Source of the DNA: Prolixibacteraceae bacterium | Lineage (GTDB): Bacteria; Bacteroidota; Bacteroidia; Bacteroidales; Prolixibacteraceae | Direction of reading: 5' to 3' | DNA: 64,000 nt | Assembly: GCA_023229575.1 (NCBI GenBank) | Contig: JALNYZ010000014.1 | Coordinates: 1-64,000 of the forward strand | Shown: positions 49,354 to 57,168 of the stretch, in pieces | How the letters are laid out: each line of letters begins with the position of its first letter | How positions within the stretch are numbered: position 1 is the stretch's first letter | The notes under the pieces: generated by a model | Seen by the model: the letters and a program-made list of their open reading frames with translations, nothing else | The model's database searches: none | What the model was told of the DNA's origin: nothing | Position numbers and translations under genes: made by a program

Positions 49354-50285
49354 CGTGTTTCAACTTTTCTGATTTCCTTTTCAAAACGTTCCACATATAC
49401 TTGTACTACTTCATAATCCTTGTTTGAAGCAGGTAAAAAACAGGAGGTTTCCATTTTAAATAGCATGGACCTGCCTGGTTCTGTTTCATGAAGCCCAAAC
49501 AAATATTTTTGAACCTGGTCCCTGATGGATGCAGGAATATCGTTACGTGCCATGACTGAATTATTGATCAACGATTCGGTTTCCCATATAACTTTCAACG
49601 CGGAAGCCTCCTCCGGATGGTCTTTCTGAAATATTCGCCAAGGTGGAGGCCAGGTTGCACCCGCAGCGGTGATCTTTAGAAACACGTTCATTATTGAGGA
49701 TTCCTGTGATCCAACATACTTGTTTTCAATATCGTGGTTCACATTGATGCCGAATGAGTGTAGCAAATATTGTGGCATAATACAAGCTGCCAGTGCTGTG
49801 GGGGAGGGATAACTTATTGATTTGCCCTTGAGGTCTGAAGGTTTACGAATGCCGCCATCCTTGCGAACAATAATTAGTCCTTTAAAATCGGTTGGTGCAC
49901 CAGCCATGGCAATAACTGTGTATCCAGATTGGATGGCCTGAAGCGTCTGCCAAGGATTTGGCAAGAGAAATTCCGGTTTACTCCCCTTTAATTTCTGTTC
50001 AAAATTGAAATAATCCCTGGATGCTTCGAGGGTGAGTTGTGCCCCCTTAAGTTTCCCATTCAGATAATCCATCAATGGCTCGTAAGATTCAATCATTTTG
50101 ACTGGATTATATAGTGGGTGAATTGCAAAATGATAGACCGGATTGGTTTGCCGCACAGGAAACTCTCCATATTTCGGACCGGAAGTTTGCGGTTTCGGCT
50201 TACAGCCCGAAAATATTAGGACCATTACCATAAAAAGACCGGTTATGAAGGTTCTGTTCACGGCGTAAAGTTTATAGAGAAACAT
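49350..50285 (-). CDS. PhnD-like periplasmic binding lipoprotein
   Basis: A 311-residue substrate-binding protein. The start at 50285 gives the lipoprotein signal FITGLFMVMVLIFSGC (lipobox FSGC, C about 28). The mature part follows the phosphate/phosphite/phosphonate-binding (PhnD) family: FAIHPLYNPVKMIESYEPLMDYLNGKLKG, FNFEQKLKGSKPEFLLPNPW, VRKDGGIRKPSDLKGKSISYPSPTALAA and SQESSIMNVFLKITAAG. No transporter permease or ATPase gene is nearby; instead it is coupled to a sensor kinase. I infer a sensing role, like the PhnD-type AioX protein that works with a kinase in arsenite sensing. The ligand is unknown, possibly an oxyanion. Confidence 0.82.
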   Translation of the reverse strand: MFLYKLYAVNRTFITGLFMVMVLIFSGCKPKPQTSGPKYGEFPVRQTNPVYHFAIHPLYNPVKMIESYEPLMDYLNGKLKGAQLTLEASRDYFNFEQKLKGSKPEFLLPNPWQTLQAIQSGYTVIAMAGAPTDFKGLIIVRKDGGIRKPSDLKGKSISYPSPTALAACIMPQYLLHSFGINVNHDIENKYVGSQESSIMNVFLKITAAGATWPPPWRIFQKDHPEEASALKVIWETESLINNSVMARNDIPASIRDQVQKYLFGLHETEPGRSMLFKMETSCFLPASNKDYEVVQVYVERFEKEIRKVETR

Positions 50286-50527
50286 TTGTTGCTGTAAAAC
50301 AGGATAAGGTATAAAAAGCTGCAAAATTGGCCAACCTGATCTCACACCAGCCAAATACACCAGTTCAACGATCGATCCGGTGAAAGGTTGGATAATTATT
50401 GAATACTCCTCCCGGAAAAGTAAATCTAATCAATTTAATTGAATAATCATGAAGATCGATATTTCTATAAGTATTTATGAATTTTTATTAAACTTGTTAT
50501 TGCTTGTCTAACTGTTGTTTAATAAAT

Positions 50528-50665
50528 TCATAAACCGGTAATAAAATCGTGAAGTTGTTTAAGGGTCTCCACGTCGGTTAAATTCCCATTTGTGTCAAAT
50601 TTCCCCTTTATTCCTTGAATTAGCAATGTTGTATCGTCAGTGAATTTCGCCATTGCCGTTTTCAT
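50528..50665 (-). pseudogene. C-terminal fragment of an NADPH-dependent FMN reductase-like gene
   Basis: A 45-codon frame on the minus strand reads MAKFTDDTTLLIQGIKGKFD and TNGNLTDVETLKQLHDFITG. The F-D-x-x-G-N-L-x-D-x-x-T-x-x-x-L-x-x-F-I pattern is the common C-terminal end of NAD(P)H-dependent FMN reductases. The flavodoxin-like body is missing, so this is a decayed remnant. It lies in a 759-base gap (50286-51044) that otherwise holds only the hairpins at 50872-51043. Confidence 0.45.
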
Positions 50666-50871
50666 AATTAATTGCATTTTTCAGTCCACATTGCCAATAT
50701 GTTTTTCTTATGTGCCATTGTATTTCTGTAAATTTCTTGTCATTAGCGGGATTCGGTAAAATGACAGCTACGGTTGACGCCAGGTGTTAATATGAGCAGA
50801 AGGCGCAGATTTCCAGGTAAATCCTATTTCAAAAACCGGTGGATTATCAATATTCTGTTCAAAATAAACAG

Positions 50872-51043
50872 ACAGCCGCCCCGAGGGACGGCTGTGTATT
50901 CAGATAGTAGCTTTGCTTTATGATGTGCCGCCCGGCCAGGCGGCTCTGTATCATGATTGCCATGAAGCCTTGAAGAGCGCCGCCCGGCCAGGCGGCTGTA
51001 CGAAGCGATAGATTTGATTAGATGAGACGTTCGGCCGAACGTC
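50872..51043. repeat. cluster of four GC-rich palindromes after gnd
   Basis: In reading order: ACAGCCG/CGGCTGT hairpin at 50872-50895; GCCGCCCGGCCAGGCGGC at 50927-50944; the identical 18-mer at 50979-50996; and GACGTTCGGCCGAACGTC, a perfect palindrome, at 51026-51043, two bases past the gnd stop. The last may terminate gnd; the others look like REP-type elements. Confidence 0.75.
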
Positions 51044-51044
51044 C

Positions 51045-52493
51045 CTACACGGTATATGTTGATGATGCCGTATCTCCTCCCCTGCCAGTCCAGTTGGTGT
51101 GGAAAAATTCACCACGAGGTTTGTCAAGCCTTTCGTAGGTATGGGCGCCAAAATAGTCGCGCTGCGCCTGCAACAAATTGGCAGGAAGCCGTTCGCTGCG
51201 GAATCCGTCAAAATAGGTAAGCGCCGTTGCGAGGCAAGGTACCGGAATACCATTGGTAAATGCACTTGCCATCACACGTCTCCATCCAGCCTGTGCTTTT
51301 TCGATGGTCTCCTTGAAATAAGCATCCAGCAAAAGATGTTCCAAACCGGGATTTTTATCAAATGCTTCCTTGATTTTTCCTAAAAATACTGAACGGATGA
51401 TGCATCCACCACGCCACATCAGGGCGATACCGCCGTTGTTCAGTACCCATTGGTACTCTTTTGCAGCTTCGCCCATCAAATCGTATCCCTGCGCATAGGA
51501 GATAATTTTAGCTCCAAACAAGGCATCCTTCAAGTCGCTTAAGAATTGTTTGCGGTCACCGGTGAATTTTTTCTCCGGACCGTGCAGTACTTTGGAGGCT
51601 TTGACCCTGATATCTTTCTGGGCAGAAAGGCAACGGGCAAATACCGACTCGCCGATCAGCGTAAGCGGTATGCCCAAATCGAGTGCCGAAACTGCGGTCC
51701 ATTTGCCGGTACCTTTCTGTCCGGCCGTATCCAGGATCTTCTCGACCAGCGGTTCACCTTTTTCATCTTTGAATCCAAGGATATCGCGGGTAATCTCGAT
51801 CAGGTAACTGTCGAGGTCGCCTTTGTTCCATTCGGCAAAAGTGTCGTGCATCTCATCTGCCGTCATGCCCAACAGCTCTTTCATGATCTGATAGGCTTCG
51901 CAGATGATCTGCATGTCGCCATACTCGATACCATTGTGCACCATCTTCACAAAATGGCCGGCGCCGTTTTCTCCAACCCAATCACAGCAAGGCTCCCCAT
52001 CGACTTTGGCAGCCACTGCCTGGAAAATAGTTTTGACAGCAGGCCACGCTGCAGGCGATCCACCCGGCATCATCGAAGGACCCAATAGGGCGCCCTCTTC
52101 ACCACCCGACACCCCGGTTCCGATAAAGAGCAAACCTTTGCTCTCGACATACTTTGTCCGGCGAATGGTGTCGGGAAAATGTGAGTTACCGCCATCGATG
52201 ATAATATCACCCGGCTCAAGGTGGGGGATGATCTGCTCGATAAAATCATCCACCGGTGAACCTGCTTTTACCAGCATCATCACCTTGCGCGGACGCTCAA
52301 GATTCGCGCACAACTCAGAAATGCTGTGACATCCGATAAAGTTTTTACCGGCGCCACGGCCTGCAATAAATTTGTCAACTTTGTCGACCGACCTGTTGAA
52401 AACTGCCACGGTAAAGCCTTTGCTTTCCATGTTCAAAACGAGGTTCTCACCCATCACGGCCAATCCAATCAGCCCAATGTCTGCCTTTTTCAT
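51045..52493 (-). CDS. gnd: 6-phosphogluconate dehydrogenase (decarboxylating)
   Basis: A 482-residue Gnd, oxidising 6-phosphogluconate to ribulose 5-phosphate and CO2 with NADP+. It shows the N-terminal nucleotide motif IGLIGLAVMGENLVLNMESKGFTVAVFNR, FIGTGVSGGEEGALLGPSMMPGG, the catalytic K-M-V-H-N-G-I-E-Y-G-D-M-Q region, DTAGQKGTGKWTAVSALDLGIP and the C-terminal FHTNWTGRGGDTASSTYTV. Length is normal for the homodimeric long form. It is the last gene of the leftward part of the hexuronate regulon, 50 bases after pdxB, which suggests that sugar acid enters the oxidative pentose phosphate pathway here. Confidence 0.95.
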   Translation of the reverse strand: MKKADIGLIGLAVMGENLVLNMESKGFTVAVFNRSVDKVDKFIAGRGAGKNFIGCHSISELCANLERPRKVMMLVKAGSPVDDFIEQIIPHLEPGDIIIDGGNSHFPDTIRRTKYVESKGLLFIGTGVSGGEEGALLGPSMMPGGSPAAWPAVKTIFQAVAAKVDGEPCCDWVGENGAGHFVKMVHNGIEYGDMQIICEAYQIMKELLGMTADEMHDTFAEWNKGDLDSYLIEITRDILGFKDEKGEPLVEKILDTAGQKGTGKWTAVSALDLGIPLTLIGESVFARCLSAQKDIRVKASKVLHGPEKKFTGDRKQFLSDLKDALFGAKIISYAQGYDLMGEAAKEYQWVLNNGGIALMWRGGCIIRSVFLGKIKEAFDKNPGLEHLLLDAYFKETIEKAQAGWRRVMASAFTNGIPVPCLATALTYFDGFRSERLPANLLQAQRDYFGAHTYERLDKPRGEFFHTNWTGRGGDTASSTYTV

Positions 52494-52543
52494 TCTTAAT
52501 TTTTAATTTGTAATTTGTAATTAATTACCTGACTACGTTTATA

Positions 52544-53665
52544 TTATATTCTAAATCCGATTCTCTTTAATTTGTCAATCACCTTCGGGCTACTAAATTT
52601 CCCCGACACGGTATACGCCGGAAACTCCCTTCGCACCGGATAATTGCCCCGTTGTTTCTCAAAAGTTCCGACACTGGCCCTTAGCCTGGCATCATCCTCC
52701 CGGATGTCGTAAGTTGCCAGAATGGCTTCCGCGAGAATTTGCTGAACAGTCTTGTTGGTACCATCTATCAGGATTTCAGTAACCAAGGGTTTCTCCACGT
52801 TGGAAGCTTTCCAGTTTTTTGAAGCCAGTCCCAAGAAACGGCTGACGGCCTGAACGCTCATCTCTGTTCCCTTGGCTTTCCCGTCCCTTGAGTAACCTGC
52901 GATATGCGGAGTTGACAGATCGACCAGCGACAAAAGTTCCAAATCTATATTTGGTTCATTTTCCCAACAATCCACAATGGCGCCCGAAACCTGACCACCA
53001 CGAATGGCTTGTTTCAAGGCAGCAGTTTCAACCACTTCTCCCCGACAGCTGTTGATGAAAATCGGTTTGCGCGACATGCGGGCGAACAACTTCTCATCTG
53101 CCAAATGCCAGGTGGCATCCAACCCTTCCTGGTTCAGTGGCACATGCAGTGTAATTATGTCAGATTCTTCCAGAATCTTATCAAGGGATACAAATCCTCT
53201 TTCTCCTTCGACCCTGGCACGGGGCGGATCGTTCAACAAAACGCGCATGCCCAGTATTTCAGCAATAACAGCAACTTTCGAGCCTACATTGCCCACGCCA
53301 ACCACACCGATTGTTTTACCCGCCAGGGTCCAGTCTTTTTTCTCCGCCATTACCATGATGGCTGAGGCGATGTATTGTTCCACTGATTTGGCATTGCAAC
53401 CCGGGGCATTGGTCCATTTGATCCCGGCTTTATCGCAGTAATCCGTATCAATGTGGTCAAAACCAATGGTGGCCGAAGCGATAATTTTCACCGAAGATCC
53501 CGACAACAATTGCTCATTACAAATGGTCCGGGTGCGGGTGATGATGGCATCCGCATCTTTAACCACCTCCGAGGTGGTTTTGGATCCCGGTAGGTAAACC
53601 ACCTCCGCAAAAGTCTCCAATGCACCCTGAATGTAGGGGATTTTGTCGTCGATGATGATCTTCAT
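52544..53665 (-). CDS. pdxB: 4-phosphoerythronate dehydrogenase
   Basis: A 373-residue D-2-hydroxyacid dehydrogenase. NAD-binding VVGVGNVGSKVAVIAEILGMRVLLNDP, catalytic R in FINSCRGEVVETAAL, E in DCWENEPNIDLELL and H in STPHIAGYSRDGKAKG are all present, and the C-terminal ~95 residues form the PdxB dimerisation domain (TYDIREDDARLRA, NYPVRREFPAYTV). PdxB oxidises 4-phospho-D-erythronate in vitamin B6 synthesis. Its place directly before gnd is notable because 4-phosphoerythronate is a known inhibitor of 6-phosphogluconate dehydrogenase; removal of this side product is a possible second role (inference). Confidence 0.88.
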   Translation of the reverse strand: MKIIIDDKIPYIQGALETFAEVVYLPGSKTTSEVVKDADAIITRTRTICNEQLLSGSSVKIIASATIGFDHIDTDYCDKAGIKWTNAPGCNAKSVEQYIASAIMVMAEKKDWTLAGKTIGVVGVGNVGSKVAVIAEILGMRVLLNDPPRARVEGERGFVSLDKILEESDIITLHVPLNQEGLDATWHLADEKLFARMSRKPIFINSCRGEVVETAALKQAIRGGQVSGAIVDCWENEPNIDLELLSLVDLSTPHIAGYSRDGKAKGTEMSVQAVSRFLGLASKNWKASNVEKPLVTEILIDGTNKTVQQILAEAILATYDIREDDARLRASVGTFEKQRGNYPVRREFPAYTVSGKFSSPKVIDKLKRIGFRI

Positions 53666-53712
53666 TCTAGCTTTATTTATTGAGCTTTAAATAGTTATGA
53701 AATTTTCATAGG

Positions 53713-53919
53713 AAAGGATAAAGGATAAAGTCAAAAGGATAAAGTACGCCCGCAATCCTGATGTTAGCGTAATTTCTCATGTCTTATATCTCATGTCTTA
53801 TATCTCATGTCTTATATCTAGTATCTTCAAGTCCACCGTTCAAATTTCCGGAGTCCCTCCCTTTATCCTTTTTACTTTATCCTTTATCCTTTATCCTTTA
53901 TCCTTTTGACTTTATCCTT
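53713..53919. repeat. 31-bp inverted repeat with an internal 14-bp tandem repeat
   Basis: The gap between larA-like and pdxB genes contains GGATAAAGGATAAAGTC-type sequence at 53713-53746, whose reverse complement recurs without mismatch over 31 bases at 53889-53919. Between the arms, TCATGTCTTATATC is repeated three times in tandem (53777-53818). No coding potential. Confidence 0.75.
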
Positions 53920-53926
53920 TATCCTT

Positions 53927-55216
53927 CTAATACTTAAACCTTTCCCTGTATGCCCATAGCCCCAGCGCAGGATTCGAGATATAAAAAATCTCTTCACCAT
54001 CCGGCATCACATTGAAGCCATCCTTCAATTTTTTAGGATCGTAGGTTTTTAGCATCTTTCCCAGGCTTGCATACTTAAATCCGACACTCTCTATTTCCAA
54101 TTGTGTCAGGTTTTCAGGTTCCTCGCCAGGGCAATAGGTGATGTTGAACCTTCCTTCCGATGAGCCGTGGATCAGGTGGGCGGCGGCGCTCAGGTTGTTG
54201 CGGATCTCTTCATGTTCTTCACAGGCTTTCAGTGTAGCCGGCGTTCCGAAATAGCCGTATTTCCTGATAAGGCGGTCAATCTCTTTGTCTTCGCCGAATT
54301 CGACCAAGACGGGGGCAAGAATGATCAGCTCTCCATTGTCGGCGAGCGCCATCCGGGTACGGTAAATCGACTTATTCCCGAGCCAGGTACTTTTAAATTC
54401 AGTTGGATCAAGATAGACTACCACTTTTTTGAGTGGTTTTTCAAGCATCTCGAAGTTGATTTGCAGGGAAAGTTTTGCTGCCAGATCGAAAACTTCCATA
54501 TCGTCGCCGATAAAGAGACCCCTGGTCTTGATTTTGCCATCCGTCTTGTCCAGTCCAACAACCGTTTGAACATATACAATCGGCAGATTTTGGGTAAAAT
54601 TTTCAGAAGCGTAGTTGAAAACCCTGCGCACCGGTGTATCGGCATGGCCCATCATTCTTTCCATACCATATGCAGCGCCAATAAAGTGGCTCTTGTTGAT
54701 CCCTTCTACTCCACCGGTACCCACAAAAATATTCTTGTTGTAGTTGGCCATTCCCACAACTTCGTGGGGAACCACTTGTCCGATCGAGAGAATCAGGTCA
54801 AAATTACCCTCCAGCAACAATTTGTTCACCTGGGCAGGCCATGGAAAATTTACAGCTCCTTCCGATACTTCATGTACAAAACTGGCAGGAACCTCTCCTA
54901 CCGTCACTACATCATTCCGCCAATCGTGCTCCCTGATCAGAGAGGCAGGCATAGTTCCAAACATGTGTGCGATCTGGTGGGCTGTCATCGGAGTATGGGT
55001 GCCCAATGCAGGTAAAACATCTGTCAGGACATCACCATAATATTGCCATGTAAGCTCGGTCAGTTCACCGGCACGGCTTGGCAAGCGGGTATAATCTGGG
55101 GGAATGGCTAATACCTTCTTACGTTGTCCAAGTTTTTTGAAAGCCTCAAACAAACCTTTTTTCAGGTCATCGTTGCTGAGCTCCAGGTCTGTTGAACCAA
55201 TTTTATAATAGATCAT
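53927..55216 (-). CDS. LarA-type nickel-pincer racemase/epimerase homologue
   Basis: A 429-residue LarA-family protein (DUF2088 plus C-terminal domain). Residues expected for the nickel-pincer nucleotide enzyme are all in place: D-Y-T-R (41-44), H74 in ALGTHTPMT, H151 in VVPHEVVG, K161 (which would hold the cofactor) and H177 (nickel ligand); the spacings 151-161-177 equal those of H174-K184-H200 of Lactiplantibacillus LarA. It should therefore invert a 2-hydroxy acid at C2. In this operon a sugar acid is a likelier substrate than lactate; D-mannonate/D-gluconate 2-epimerisation is my proposal. LarB, LarC and LarE for cofactor synthesis are not in the window. Confidence 0.8.
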   Translation of the reverse strand: MIYYKIGSTDLELSNDDLKKGLFEAFKKLGQRKKVLAIPPDYTRLPSRAGELTELTWQYYGDVLTDVLPALGTHTPMTAHQIAHMFGTMPASLIREHDWRNDVVTVGEVPASFVHEVSEGAVNFPWPAQVNKLLLEGNFDLILSIGQVVPHEVVGMANYNKNIFVGTGGVEGINKSHFIGAAYGMERMMGHADTPVRRVFNYASENFTQNLPIVYVQTVVGLDKTDGKIKTRGLFIGDDMEVFDLAAKLSLQINFEMLEKPLKKVVVYLDPTEFKSTWLGNKSIYRTRMALADNGELIILAPVLVEFGEDKEIDRLIRKYGYFGTPATLKACEEHEEIRNNLSAAAHLIHGSSEGRFNITYCPGEEPENLTQLEIESVGFKYASLGKMLKTYDPKKLKDGFNVMPDGEEIFYISNPALGLWAYRERFKY

Positions 55217-55418
55217 ATCAATAATTTACAATTTATTCATTTACTATTTACTATTTGAAGCTGCAATCATGATGTGCGCAAATGGTAAATAGTCAATTGT
55301 CTAATAGTCAATTTCATCATTTCAATAATTTACAATTTTTCAATTTACTATTTACCATTTGACGCCACAAACTTGCCAAGAGCGAAATGGTAAATGGTCA
55401 TTAGTCTATTTGTCAATC
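55216..55418. repeat. two copies (A, B) of an ~85-100-bp palindromic element
   Basis: Copy A (about 55216-55312) has arms ACTATTTACTATTTG (55243-55257) and CAAATGGTAAATAGT (55279-55293). Copy B (about 55317-55418) has ACTATTTACCATTTG (55347-55361) and CGAAATGGTAAATGGT (from 55383). Both lie between the IVP gene and the LarA homologue and belong to the family also found at 55821, 60591, 60688 and 63768. Confidence 0.75.
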
Positions 55419-55783
55419 TTTCCCTTATTTAGTTTCTTTTTCATCGTTGTGATTGAACTTACAATTATTTTTATCAGTTCCTGATTTTCCAAAATAAGAT
55501 CATCAAGAAGATTTGATTTTACTAAGCCTGATTCTACAAGTAGTTCCAACCAATATATTGTTTCGTCCAATTCTTCTTCTACCATCTTAAGTTTATTCAG
55601 AAAATCCTTGTCTGACTTGCCTAAACAAGCTGAACGATAGTTTGCACCTGGAGATGCACCGGATCGAATTATTTGATTACCAATAGTTTTACCAGTTAAC
55701 GTATTTGGCAGGCTTTCGGCAAGCTTAATAATCCTCAATGCAAAGATCTTTAATCTCCTCTTTAAATCTTCGGCATTCATCAC
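55406..55783 (-). CDS. four-helix-bundle protein (23S rRNA intervening-sequence type)
   Basis: A 125-residue all-helical protein of the S23/IVP family: LKIFALRIIKLAESLPNTLTGKTIGNQIIRSGASPGANYRSACLGKSDKDFLNKLKMVEEELDETIYWLELL is its core pattern, with the conserved I-R-S-x-x-S-x-x-A-N-Y and E-x-x-E-T-x-Y-W-L-E. The family was first noted inside 23S rRNA genes, but free-standing copies are common in Bacteroidota and their function is not known. Here it sits in the hexuronate operon, flanked on both sides by palindromic elements, so it may have arrived with them. Start is one of two adjacent ATG codons. Confidence 0.82.
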   Translation of the reverse strand: MMNAEDLKRRLKIFALRIIKLAESLPNTLTGKTIGNQIIRSGASPGANYRSACLGKSDKDFLNKLKMVEEELDETIYWLELLVESGLVKSNLLDDLILENQELIKIIVSSITTMKKKLNKGKIDK

Positions 55784-55820
55784 TTTTGTATGTCAAAATG
55801 AGTATAACAAATCTGAAATT

Positions 55821-55919
55821 GACAATTAAATCATTTACTATTAGACTATTGACTATTTACCATTTCGCGCTACTTGATTAAAGCGCAAATAGTAAATTGT
55901 AAATTGTCTAATAGTAAAT
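55821..55919. repeat. copy C of the palindromic element
   Basis: Arms GACTATTTACCATTTCGCGCT (about 55851-55871) and AGCGCAAATAGTAAATTG (from about 55882); outer part ends CTAATAGTAAAT as in the other copies. It lies between the PfkB gene stop and the IVP gene start. Confidence 0.7.
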
Positions 55920-56998
55920 CATCGTTTCACTCTCGCATTCCCTTTCCAGATGCTCCAAACCATATCTTCATCGGCAGGCTGGGCATAATCGGTCAGGAAA
56001 GTAGTGGCCAATGCCCCGGTAGCCCAGCCAAACTGGATCCATTTGGCAGGTTCCCACTCTTTCAGGATGCCATACAGCATGCCGCCAACAAAACCATCAC
56101 CCCCACCAATACGGTCGAGGACATTGATCCTGCGTGGCTCCACCACATGCCATTCTTCTCCTTCGAGCATGATAGCTCCCCAAAGATGCTCGTTGGAGCT
56201 GACCACCTGACGAAGGGTAGTGGCAAAAACGGAGGCATTGGGGAATTTGGCTTTCACCCGATAGATCATCTCTTTGAAGCCATCAATTTCGGAAGAAAGT
56301 TGTTTTCCGCCGGCTTCAGGGCCTTTAATTCCGAGACATAGCTGAAAGTCCTCTTCGTTGCCGATCAGGATATCTGCAACAGAGGCAATCTCTTCAAAGA
56401 TGGCGCTCAGCTCAGTTTCCCTGCCATTCCAGAACGAAGCACGATAATTGAGATCAAAGGCAATACGTGTTCCATATTTTTTAGCGCTGCGGGCCAGCTC
56501 CAAACAGAATTTGCTGGTTTGGGGCGACAAAGCGCCAATTAATCCTGAGAGGTGTACAATCTGAACCCCTTCCTCTTTGAAAATGCGGTCCAAATCAAAA
56601 TCTTTGACATTCAGGGTACGACCAACTTCTCCTGCCCTGTCGTTCTGTACCCTTGGGCCCCTGGTTCCGAAACCACTATCGGCAATGTTGAACTGGTGAC
56701 GATAGCCCCAGGGATCTCCTTGCTCCATTTCAGGGCCTTCGAAAGTCATTCCCCTGCTTAACAGATTGCTCTTGATCAGTTTAGCGATTGGGCTATCCTT
56801 TACAAAAGTGGTCAAAACCTTAACAGGAAGGCCAAGATAGGATGAGACACTCGCCACATTGGTCTCAGCGCTGGTTGCCTGCATTTGAAACAGATCGCTG
56901 CTGTGAACAGGTTGCCCGTTGACCGGAGTAATCCGAACCCCCATGCTGGTTGGCACCAACAGGGATGTTCTACATTTTTGCTTTAATGTGATGCTCAT
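55919..56998 (-). CDS. PfkB-family sugar/sugar-acid kinase
   Basis: A 359-residue ribokinase-fold kinase. PfkB features are the N-terminal substrate region (ATSAETNVASVSSYLGLPVKVLTTFVKDSPIAKLIKSNLLSRG), VHLSGLIGALSP, AFDLNYRASFW, ILIGNEEDFQLCLG, and the anion-hole/catalytic motif RIGGGDGFVGGMLYGIL, where the D would be the base. In hexuronate clusters this family usually phosphorylates 2-keto-3-deoxygluconate; since gnd is in the same gene group and no KDPG aldolase is, D-gluconate is a possible substrate instead. The sequence does not decide between them. Confidence 0.82.
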   Translation of the reverse strand: MSITLKQKCRTSLLVPTSMGVRITPVNGQPVHSSDLFQMQATSAETNVASVSSYLGLPVKVLTTFVKDSPIAKLIKSNLLSRGMTFEGPEMEQGDPWGYRHQFNIADSGFGTRGPRVQNDRAGEVGRTLNVKDFDLDRIFKEEGVQIVHLSGLIGALSPQTSKFCLELARSAKKYGTRIAFDLNYRASFWNGRETELSAIFEEIASVADILIGNEEDFQLCLGIKGPEAGGKQLSSEIDGFKEMIYRVKAKFPNASVFATTLRQVVSSNEHLWGAIMLEGEEWHVVEPRRINVLDRIGGGDGFVGGMLYGILKEWEPAKWIQFGWATGALATTFLTDYAQPADEDMVWSIWKGNARVKR

Positions 56999-57029
56999 AT
57001 GAAAAAGTTTGAAATGTTTGAAATGTTTG

Positions 57030-57152
57030 AAATGTTTGAATTGTTACCGGTCCCTGAGCCTGTCGAAGGGAAATGTTTGAATTGTTACCGGTCCCTGAGC
57101 CTGTCGAAGGGAAATGTTTGAATTGTTACCGGTCCCTGAGCCTGTCGAAGGG
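57030..57152. repeat. 41-bp tandem repeat, three copies
   Basis: A unit starting AAATGTTTGAATTGTTACCG and ending CCTGTCGAAGGG occurs at 57030-57070, 57071-57111 and 57112-57152 without mismatch. Each unit contains the palindrome CCCTGAGCCTGTCGAAGGG, the reverse complement of the type seen at 24388-24406. A short GAAATGTTT repeat precedes it. It separates the SDR and PfkB genes. Confidence 0.9.
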
Positions 57153-57168
57153 TCTAAGGGTCGGAGGG

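Noticed and set aside
53777..53818. Three 14-bp repeats as a CRISPR array
   Set aside because: Repeats are directly adjacent without spacers and there are no cas genes.
53004..55040. Long plus-strand frames (up to 282 codons) opposite pdxB and the LarA homologue
   Set aside because: Antisense to well-conserved enzymes with catalytic residues in the minus strand; no independent signals.
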